Below, piece by piece: positions 49,907 through 64,000 of a DNA stretch of 64,000 bases. The stretch's first letter is position 1; each line of letters opens with the position of its first letter. Origin of the DNA: Planomonospora parontospora. GTDB lineage: Bacteria > Actinomycetota > Actinomycetes > Streptosporangiales > Streptosporangiaceae. The stretch lies in contig BMQD01000003.1 in assembly GCA_014647935.1 (NCBI GenBank), forward strand, positions 186,001 through 250,000, read 5' to 3'. The notes under the pieces were generated by a model, which was not told the DNA's origin, made no database searches, and saw nothing but the letters and a program-made list of their open reading frames with translations. A program made the position numbers and the translations under genes.

Positions 49907-50908
49907 GTGGGCGTGGAAGTCGTGGTCGAGGGCCTGACGAAGTCGTTCGGCAGGCAGGTGATCTGGGAGGACGTCACGCTGACGCTCCCCGCCGGTGAGA
50001 TCTCGGTGCTGCTCGGGCCGTCCGGCACCGGCAAGTCCGTCTTCCTCAAGTCCCTGGTCGGCCTCCTGCGGCCCGAACGCGGGCACATCTGGATCGACGG
50101 GCACGACCTGGCCAACTGCAGCGAGAACAAGCTGTACGAGCTCCGCAGGCTGTTCGGCGTGCTGTTCCAGGACGGGGCGCTGTTCGGCTCGCTCAACCTC
50201 TACGACAACGTCGCCTTCCCGCTGCGTGAGCACACCCGCAGGAGCGAGACCGAGATCCGCCGCATCGTGATGGAGAAGATGGATCTCGTCGGCCTGGTCG
50301 GCGCCGAGGGAAAGCTTCCGGGAGAGATCTCCGGCGGCATGCGCAAGCGCGCGGGCCTGGCGCGGGCGCTGGTGCTCGACCCCGAGATCATCCTGTTCGA
50401 CGAGCCCGACTCGGGCCTGGACCCGGTCCGCACGGCCTACCTGAACCAGCTGATCGTGAACCTCAACGCCGAGACCGAGGCGACCTTCCTCATCGTCACG
50501 CACGACATCAACACCGCCCGGACGGTCCCCGACGGCATCGGCCTGCTGTTCCGGCGAGAGCTGATCATGTTCGGGCCGCGGGAGATGCTGCTCTCCAGCG
50601 ACGAGCCGGTGGTGCGGCAGTTCCTCAACGCCCGCAGGCACGGTCCGATCGGCATGTCGGAGGAGAAGGACGTCTCCGAGCTGGAGGCCGAGGCGCAGCT
50701 GGGGCACGACCCCGGGGTCCTGCCGCCGATCCCGCCGCAGCTCATGCCGAGCGAGAACCGCATGCGCCGCACCCAGCGCCCCCCGGGCGCGTGGCTGGCG
50801 GCCAACGGCGTCATCCCGCCGCCGAACTCGTTCGTGGACGAGCGGGGGCGCAATTGGCTGGAGGAGTACCCGCGGCTCGTCGCGGCCCGTGCCCGCGGGG
50901 AGGGGTGA
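49907..50908 (+). CDS. Mce-type ABC transporter ATPase (Mkl/MlaF family)
   Basis: 333 aa ATPase that drives Mce lipid/sterol importers. Walker A LGPSGTGKSVFLKSL, signature SGGMRKRAGLARAL (typical MlaF form), Walker B IILFDEPDSGLDP, H-loop LIVTHDIN. A C-terminal extension of about 90 residues follows, as in mycobacterial Mkl. GTG 49907 is chosen with GGAGGA upstream. The position between rplL and rpoB matches mycobacteria. Two Mce-associated membrane proteins follow, but no permease or Mce genes. Confidence 0.92.
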   Translation: MGVEVVVEGLTKSFGRQVIWEDVTLTLPAGEISVLLGPSGTGKSVFLKSLVGLLRPERGHIWIDGHDLANCSENKLYELRRLFGVLFQDGALFGSLNLYDNVAFPLREHTRRSETEIRRIVMEKMDLVGLVGAEGKLPGEISGGMRKRAGLARALVLDPEIILFDEPDSGLDPVRTAYLNQLIVNLNAETEATFLIVTHDINTARTVPDGIGLLFRRELIMFGPREMLLSSDEPVVRQFLNARRHGPIGMSEEKDVSELEAEAQLGHDPGVLPPIPPQLMPSENRMRRTQRPPGAWLAANGVIPPPNSFVDERGRNWLEEYPRLVAARARGEG

Positions 50909-51166
50909 CGCCGGTCTCCCGGGGAGCGGGCGCCGTCCCGCGGCCGTCCGCGCGGGGTGCGGTCACCCGCCGCGGAGCGGTGTCCCCGGCGGGGCGGTGT
51001 CCTCAGCGGGGTGGTGGCCGCCGCGCCGCGCGGGAGAGGTTCGGAAAGGTCCGATGAGGATCCGCCCGCCGGGTTATGATCCGGCGATCGGGGACCTTCC
51101 GGTCGGGTACGGCGGGGCCGTACGCGATCTCCGGTCCACCGCCCGGCCGCGTGACGGGAGACGAGC

Positions 51167-51676
51167 ATGGCAGTGGGGGCCGGCAGGCCGTCTCGCCCGC
51201 TGAGGGTCGCCGGGCTCGTGCTCGGCGTGCTGATCGCCGTGCTGCTGGCGGCGGCCCTGTGGATCGGCGGGCAGCTACGGGACGCGCAGGCGGCGGCGGA
51301 CGACCGGGAGGCGGCGCTGCGCGCCGCGGGGACGCACGCGATGAACCTGCTCTCGGTGGGCTACCGGACCGTCGACGCCGACGTCGGGCGCATCCTGGAC
51401 ACCTCCACCGGACCGGCCAGGGCCGAGTACGTCAGGACCGCCGAGGCGCTGCGCAGGACCACGACGGAGGAGAAGGTGGTGCAGACCGGCGCCCTGCGCG
51501 CGGTGGGACTGGTCTCGCTGAGCGGGGACACCGCCCGGGTGATGGTGGTCGGGGACGCCGTGATCGAGTGGGAGGGGAGCAAGAACGCTCCGCAGGAGCG
51601 GTTCTACCGCTGGACCATGGAAGTCACCAGGACCGGGGGGAAGTGGCTCGTGTCGAGGGCGGAGCTGGTCCCGTGA
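51167..51676 (+). CDS. Mce-associated membrane protein (Mam-like), first
   Basis: 169 aa: one N-terminal membrane helix (about 14-33), then an extracytoplasmic domain (about 45-169) ending in a strand with WTMEVTRTGGKWLVSRAELV. This layout is shared by Mam proteins found in mce operons and thought to stabilise the Mce complex. ATG with GGGAGACGAGC upstream. The stop overlaps the next gene. Confidence 0.78.
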   Translation: MAVGAGRPSRPLRVAGLVLGVLIAVLLAAALWIGGQLRDAQAAADDREAALRAAGTHAMNLLSVGYRTVDADVGRILDTSTGPARAEYVRTAEALRRTTTEEKVVQTGALRAVGLVSLSGDTARVMVVGDAVIEWEGSKNAPQERFYRWTMEVTRTGGKWLVSRAELVP

Positions 51677-52188
51677 CGAGGGTTTCCCTGGTGGTCGGCG
51701 GGGTACTGACCGCCGTGGCGCTGGTGCTCGCGGGGGCGGTCGGCGTCATGCTGGTCGACCTCGACCGGCTCCGCGCGGACGAGGAGGCCGGGAGGGAGGC
51801 GCTCGCGGCGGTCCGGTCGGTCGCCCCGGACATGCTGTCCTACGACCACCGCACGATCGAGCAGGATCTGGCGAGGGCCGCGGGCTACGCCACGGGAGAG
51901 CTCACCGAGCACTACAGGAGGCTCTCCACGACCTTGGCGCCGACGGCCAGGCGGCAGCAGGCGGTGCAGTCGGTGGCGGTCTCGGGCGCGGCGGTGGAGT
52001 CGGCCGGGAGCGACCGGGTCGAGGTGCTGCTGTTCATGAACGTGAGCACGGTGAAGACCCCGGCGGGGGAGAAGGCGCCGCGCAGGCAGGTCAGTCAGAG
52101 CCGGGCCCGCTTCGTGATGGTGAAGAAGGGCTCCAGGTGGCTGGTCGCGGAGCTGTCCACGCTGCTCGGAGATCCTCCGCCGCCGTGA
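51673..52188 (+). CDS. Mce-associated membrane protein (Mam-like), second
   Basis: 171 aa, paralogue of the preceding gene: a membrane helix (about 5-25), then a domain with DMLSYDHRTIEQDLARAAGY and the end MVKKGSRWLVAELSTLLG. GTG 51673 overlaps the upstream TGA in a GTGA arrangement, so the two are translated together. Tandem Mam pairs are typical beside mce loci. Confidence 0.78.
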   Translation: MTRVSLVVGGVLTAVALVLAGAVGVMLVDLDRLRADEEAGREALAAVRSVAPDMLSYDHRTIEQDLARAAGYATGELTEHYRRLSTTLAPTARRQQAVQSVAVSGAAVESAGSDRVEVLLFMNVSTVKTPAGEKAPRRQVSQSRARFVMVKKGSRWLVAELSTLLGDPPPP

Positions 52189-52641
52189 TCTCCCCGTCCG
52201 GGCATGGCGCGTTACCCAATTGTTGGTAAATCCTGTGTTTGAGAAACCTGCGGTCAGGGGTACACCCACCACGGCAGCGTCGATCGTCGGTCGGTTATCG
52301 GCCGGAGGTCGAGCCGCCGGGCGTCCGGGCGTTAACCTCTCCGGGGCGCGGGCATCGTCTGGAAGCCGACGGTGTGCCCGGCCGGCCGGAGGGAGAACTC
52401 CCAGCGTCCCGGCGGTTCCACGGCTGGAAGGCGGGATCCCGGGCTTGACGTTTCGGCTCCGACGAGCGATGCTGCGACCAACGTGGAGCATGCAGCGAGA
52501 CTGAAGTGGACAGGCGTGTGCCGTTCGGCTACACTGCCCCTTTGCGCTGCCCTTTGACGACCCGCTTCTTTTGGTGCTCTGATGCATGGTCGTCTGGCGT
52601 GCGTGTAGTCAGTCCGCCGCGAGCCCTCGGAAGGACATCTG
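52189..52641. other. Upstream region and leader of rpoB
   Basis: 453 bp with no gene seen. An AT-richer patch (52210-52245) follows the Mam gene. The likely rpoBC promoter is listed separately. The expected leader is about 100 nt. No clear terminator hairpin was found after the Mam gene. Confidence 0.55.
52507..52535 (+). promoter_or_regulatory. Promoter of rpoBC
   Basis: -35 TGGACA (52507-52512), 17-bp spacer, -10 TACACT (52530-52535). Confidence 0.68.
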
Positions 52642-56112
<3,471 letters not shown>

Positions 56113-56138
56113 TCTAGAAGCTGAGGAGGGGAATACAA

Positions 56139-60026
<3,888 letters not shown>

Positions 60027-60052
60027 CCTCTCGGTCGCGGGCAGGTCCTGAG

Positions 60053-60086
60053 CGGCGCCCGGGTCCCTTCGGGGACCCGGGCGCCG
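60053..60086 (+). terminator. Terminator after rpoC
   Basis: A perfect 15-bp stem CGGCGCCCGGGTCCC with a TTCG tetraloop, followed by TATCTGTT. Confidence 0.9.
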
Positions 60087-60549
60087 TATCTGTTGGTACG
60101 GCTTGACCTGATCTTTGCGGCGGAAGCTGTACGTTATGAGGAGAACGGCCGGAGAGGTCGTCCGCAACGGGTAAACTCATGCGGGGACCCGACAGCGATC
60201 GGCCGGAAACCGGTCGCGGGAGCCATGACACGGATTCGGACGCTTGCGACAGCGCCCGGCAGGTGCAGCGGTTTTGACGTGTTGCGCTTGACTGGGTAGT
60301 CTCTATCTTCGTGCCCGTGGCTTCATGGGCCCTCACGCGTGCGCGTCGGCAGGTTTCCCACGGGGAGTCGACGGAGGCGCCGTGTGGTCTCCTCCACTGG
60401 GCCGGCCTAGCTCGGGAGTGGCGCGACAAGAGCGCGACACGCCCGACCGCGTGGGTCGGAGTGGACGGAAAACCAGCAGGTCATGACACCGGCAGTACCT
60501 GCGAAATGAACGACCATTCGAATTACCGGCAAGCACGAACGGAGACGCG
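60087..60549. other. Leader region of rpsL
   Basis: 463 bp without a gene. The probable rpsL promoter is at 60274-60302 (listed separately). The leader that follows is about 240 nt, long for a ribosomal gene; it has a small hairpin GCCC/GGGC (60313-60330). A -10-like TAAACT at 60173 lacks a -35. Confidence 0.55.
60274..60302 (+). promoter_or_regulatory. Promoter of rpsL-rpsG-fusA-tuf
   Basis: -35 TTGACG (60274-60279), 17-bp spacer, -10 TAGTCT (60297-60302). Confidence 0.65.
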
Positions 60550-60921
60550 GTGCCTACGATTCAGCAGCTGGTCCGCAAGGGCCGCCAGGACAAGGTCACC
60601 AAGACCAAGACCCCGGCGCTCAAGGCCAGCCCCCAGCGACGCGGCACCTGCATGCGCGTTTACACCACGACCCCGAAGAAGCCGAACTCGGCGCTGCGCA
60701 AGGTCGCGCGTGTCCGGCTCACCAACGGCATCGAGGTCACGGCCTACATCCCGGGTGTCGGTCACAACCTCCAGGAGCACAGCATCGTGCTCGTCCGCGG
60801 TGGTCGTGTGAAGGACCTGCCGGGTGTTCGCTACAAGATCATCCGTGGTTCGCTCGACACCCAGGGTGTCCGCAACCGCAAGCAGGCCCGTAGCCGTTAC
60901 GGCGCGAAGAAGGAGAAGTAA
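60550..60921 (+). CDS. rpsL: 30S ribosomal protein S12
   Basis: 123 aa decoding-centre protein. GTG start with GGAGACG upstream. The streptomycin-determining lysines are wild-type: [12 protein letters not shown] (Lys42-Lys43 of E. coli numbering) and [12 protein letters not shown] (Lys87/88 region). rpsG begins 2 bp after the stop. Confidence 0.98.
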   Translation: MPTIQQLVRKGRQDKVTKTKTPALKASPQRRGTCMRVYTTTPKKPNSALRKVARVRLTNGIEVTAYIPGVGHNLQEHSIVLVRGGRVKDLPGVRYKIIRGSLDTQGVRNRKQARSRYGAKKEK

Positions 60922-60923
60922 GA

Positions 60924-61394
60924 ATGCCTCGCAAGGGTTCTCCTGGCCGTCGTCAGCTCATGGCTGACCCGGTCCACAACTCGCCGCTGGTCACCGCGCT
61001 CATCAACAAGGTGCTCCTGGACGGCAAGCGCTCCATCGCGCAGTCGATCGTCTACGGCGCACTGGAAGGGTGCAAGGAGAAGACGGGCAACGACCCGGTC
61101 GTCACCCTGAAGCGCGCGCTGGACAACGTCAAGCCCACCCTCGAGGTCCGCAGCCGCCGTGTCGGTGGCGCGACCTACCAGGTCCCGGTCGAGGTGCGCG
61201 CCGCGCGCAGCACCACCCTGGCCCTGCGTTGGCTGGTGCAGTACTCCCGCGCCCGCCGCGAGAAGACCATGACCGAGCGCCTCATGAACGAGCTCCTCGA
61301 CGCCAGCAACGGCCTCGGCGCGAGCGTCAAGAAGCGCGAGGACACCCACAAGATGGCCGAGTCCAACAAGGCCTTCGCCCACTACCGCTGGTAA
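60924..61394 (+). CDS. rpsG: 30S ribosomal protein S7
   Basis: 156 aa head-domain assembly protein. [20 protein letters not shown] is the actinobacterial N terminus; [18 protein letters not shown] and the final [13 protein letters not shown] are diagnostic. Its ribosome site lies within the end of rpsL. Confidence 0.98.
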   Translation: MPRKGSPGRRQLMADPVHNSPLVTALINKVLLDGKRSIAQSIVYGALEGCKEKTGNDPVVTLKRALDNVKPTLEVRSRRVGGATYQVPVEVRAARSTTLALRWLVQYSRARREKTMTERLMNELLDASNGLGASVKKREDTHKMAESNKAFAHYRW

Positions 61395-61430
61395 CAGCGG
61401 GTTCGACGAGACGACGAGGACGCGAGAGAA

Positions 61431-63530
61431 GTGGCCACCACGACCGCTCTTGACCTGGCCAAGGTCCGCAACATCGGGATCATGGCCCACATCGACGCGG
61501 GCAAGACCACGACGACCGAGCGCATCCTGTTCTACACCGGTATCACGTACAAGATCGGTGAAGTCCACGAGGGCGCAGCCACCATGGACTGGATGGAGCA
61601 GGAGCAGGAGCGTGGTATCACCATCACCTCCGCTGCCACCACCTGCGAATGGCTCGGCCACACGATCAACATCATCGACACGCCGGGTCACGTGGACTTC
61701 ACCATCGAGGTGGAGCGCTCGCTGCGCGTCCTCGACGGTGCCGTCGCCGTGTTCGACGGCGTGGCGGGTGTCGAGCCCCAGTCCGAGACGGTGTGGCGTC
61801 AGGCCGACCGTTACGGCGTGCCGCGCATCTGCTTCGTCAACAAGATGGACCGGGTCGGCGCGGAATTCCACCGCTGCGTCGACATGATGGTCAACCGCCT
61901 GAACGCCACGCCCGCCGTCATCCAGCTTCCCTGGGGCGTCGAGGCCGGCTTCAAGGGCGTCATCGACCTGGTGAAGATGAAGGGCCTGCTCTGGAGCGCC
62001 GAGGCGGCCAAGGGCGAGATGTACGAGACCGTGGACATCCCGGCGGACCACGCCGAGGCCGCCCGCGAGTGGCGTGACAAGCTCGTCGAGACCGTCGCCG
62101 AGCACGACGACGAGCTGATGGAGCTCTTCCTCGAGGGCGTCGAGCCCACCGAGGAGCAGCTGGTCGCGGCCATCCGCCGCGCCACGCTGGCCAGCGCCAT
62201 CAACCCGGTCCTGACCGGCACCGCGTTCAAGAACAAGGGCATCCAGCCCCTGCTCGACGCGATCGTCGCCTACCTCCCCGCGCCGACCGACATCCCGGCC
62301 TTCAAGGGCCACGCGGCCGGCAACGAGGAGCAGGTCGTCGAGCGTCACGCGGACGTGAACGAGCCGTTCTCCGCACTCGCCTTCAAGATCATGAGTGACC
62401 CGCACCTGGGCCGGCTCACCTACATCCGCATCTACTCGGGCACGCTCGAGACCGGCACCGCTGTGGTCAACTCGGTGAAGGGCAAGAAGGAGCGGATCGG
62501 CAAGATCTACCAGATGCACGCGAACAAGCGCGAGGAGCGCCCGTCCGCGCACGCCGGTCAGATCGTCGCCGTGATGGGCCTGAAGGACACCACCACCGGT
62601 GACACCCTGTGCGACCCGGCCAACCCGGTCGTCCTGGAGTCGATGACGTTCCCGGCCCCGGTCATCAACGTCGCGATCGAGCCCAAGACGAAGAGCGACC
62701 AGGAGAAGCTCAGCACCGCCATCCAGCGGCTGGCCGAGGAGGACCCGTCCTTCCAGGTCCGCCGGGACGAGGAGACCGGTCAGACGGTCATCTGGGGCAT
62801 GGGCGAGCTTCACCTGGAGATCCTCGTCGACCGGATGCGTCGCGAGTTCAAGGTCGAGGCCAACGTCGGCCGGCCGCAGGTGGCCTACCGGGAGACCATC
62901 CGCCGCAAGGTGGAGAAGGTCGACTACGTCCACAAGAAGCAGACCGGTGGTTCCGGCCAGTTCGCCAAGGTCATCATCGACATTGAGCCGCTGGGCGAGG
63001 GCAACGACGGGTACGAGTTCGAGAACAAGGTCTCCGGTGGCCGCATCCCGCGGGAGTACATCCCGTCGGTCGACGCGGGTGCCCAGGAGGCCGCCGAGTT
63101 CGGTGTTCTCGCCGGTTACCCCATGGTCGGGGTGAAGGTCACCCTGCAGGACGGCGCCTACCACGAGGTGGACTCGTCCGAAATGGCCTTCAAGATCGCT
63201 GGCTCGATGGCCTTCAAGGAGGCCGCGCGCAAGGCGGACGCCGTAATCCTGGAGCCGGTGATGGCCGTCGAGGTCATCAGCCCCGAGGACTACATGGGTG
63301 ACGTCATCGGTGACCTCAACGGTCGCCGCGGGCAGATCCGGGCGATGGACGAGCGCGCAGGCGCCCGTGTCGTCCAGGCGATCGTGCCGCTCTCTGAGAT
63401 GTTCGGCTACGTGGGCGACCTCCGTAGCAAGACGCAGGGACGTGCGAGCTTCAGCATGCAGTTCGACTCCTACGCGGAAGTGCCCCAGCACATCGCCAAG
63501 GAGATCGTCGCGAAGGTCCGGGGCGAGTAG
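61431..63530 (+). CDS. fusA: Elongation factor G
   Basis: 699 aa translocation GTPase. G1 [16 protein letters not shown]3 [10 protein letters not shown]4 NKMDR; later domains through LADLNGRRG-like [13 protein letters not shown] and [23 protein letters not shown] start with GAGAGAAGT upstream. A single full-length copy in this window. Confidence 0.98.
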   Translation: MATTTALDLAKVRNIGIMAHIDAGKTTTTERILFYTGITYKIGEVHEGAATMDWMEQEQERGITITSAATTCEWLGHTINIIDTPGHVDFTIEVERSLRVLDGAVAVFDGVAGVEPQSETVWRQADRYGVPRICFVNKMDRVGAEFHRCVDMMVNRLNATPAVIQLPWGVEAGFKGVIDLVKMKGLLWSAEAAKGEMYETVDIPADHAEAAREWRDKLVETVAEHDDELMELFLEGVEPTEEQLVAAIRRATLASAINPVLTGTAFKNKGIQPLLDAIVAYLPAPTDIPAFKGHAAGNEEQVVERHADVNEPFSALAFKIMSDPHLGRLTYIRIYSGTLETGTAVVNSVKGKKERIGKIYQMHANKREERPSAHAGQIVAVMGLKDTTTGDTLCDPANPVVLESMTFPAPVINVAIEPKTKSDQEKLSTAIQRLAEEDPSFQVRRDEETGQTVIWGMGELHLEILVDRMRREFKVEANVGRPQVAYRETIRRKVEKVDYVHKKQTGGSGQFAKVIIDIEPLGEGNDGYEFENKVSGGRIPREYIPSVDAGAQEAAEFGVLAGYPMVGVKVTLQDGAYHEVDSSEMAFKIAGSMAFKEAARKADAVILEPVMAVEVISPEDYMGDVIGDLNGRRGQIRAMDERAGARVVQAIVPLSEMFGYVGDLRSKTQGRASFSMQFDSYAEVPQHIAKEIVAKVRGE

Positions 63531-63540
63531 TTCTCTGCCA

Positions 63541-63563
63541 GGCCGGCCCCTCCGGGGCCGGCC
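63541..63563 (+). terminator. Hairpin between fusA and tuf
   Basis: GGCCGGCCCC/GGGGCCGGCC with a 3-nt loop and no T-tract. It could be an attenuator rather than a full stop, since tuf usually also belongs to this operon. Confidence 0.55.
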
Positions 63564-63621
63564 TCCCCGAACCCGAGTGAAAAGACGAAAGTCAAGTCAG
63601 AATCTCTAAGGAGACAGACCA

Positions 63622-64000
<379 letters not shown>

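Overview
The window is high-GC actinobacterial DNA, most likely from the Streptosporangiaceae/Streptosporangiales (genus not resolved). The evidence is the very high G+C, the many GTG/TTG starts, the order tRNA-Trp, secE, nusG, rplK, rplA, lipoprotein, rplJ, rplL, mkl-type ATPase, rpoB, rpoC, rpsL, rpsG, fusA, tuf, and the accessory families present (class F-like sortases, SigE-type sigma factor, PP2C phosphatases with HATPase domains, DUF2079).

Left third (1-21 kb). A cobalt/nickel ECF importer (cbiM-cbiN fusion, cbiQ, cbiO) is followed by an unknown excisionase-like HTH protein (-), a STAS anti-anti-sigma factor, a short-chain dehydrogenase plus crotonase pair and a rhomboid protease. From about 7.4 to 10 kb lies a decay zone. 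It holds fragments of a PIN toxin, a Ser/Thr kinase, a GNAT acetyltransferase and an XRE/TPR regulator around an apparently intact HTH-MNT nucleotidyltransferase and HEPN pair. Ordinary metabolism resumes with serC, citrate synthase (with an exact 50-bp triple repeat behind it), pdxH, an MFS exporter, a DtxR/IdeR-type metalloregulator, a PAS-GAF-PP2C-HATPase signalling protein, an alpha/beta hydrolase, small envelope proteins and an acyl-CoA dehydrogenase.

Middle third (21-43 kb). Two tandem modules each encode a secreted Thr/Pro-rich wall protein and a dedicated class F-like sortase. The second module continues into a DUF2079 membrane protein, and a VapBC-like pair sits between the modules on the opposite strand. 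Next come a secreted CBM2-PL11 rhamnogalacturonan lyase, a thiolase, a small Pro/Arg-rich peptide gene, a second acyl-CoA dehydrogenase and a methyltransferase. Two large STAND-like ATPases with TPR-like C termini but no visible DNA-binding domain flank an adenosine deaminase and a SigE-family sigma factor/membrane partner pair.

Right third (43-64 kb). This is the conserved information-processing block: an aspartate-type aminotransferase, tRNA-Trp, secE-nusG, rplK-rplA, a lipoprotein, rplJ-rplL with an L10 leader, an Mce-type ATPase with two Mce-associated membrane proteins but no mce genes, rpoBC, and rpsL-rpsG-fusA-tuf (tuf cut by the window edge). Intrinsic-terminator-like hairpins punctuate it, several of them perfect inverted repeats.

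No CRISPR array, prophage or intact insertion sequence was seen. The most interesting accessory items are the paired wall protein/sortase modules with a shared TGGG-type sorting signal, the HTH-MNT/HEPN pair with a symmetric operator, the leaderless VapB promoter with an operator in its spacer, and the Pro/Arg-rich peptide gene.
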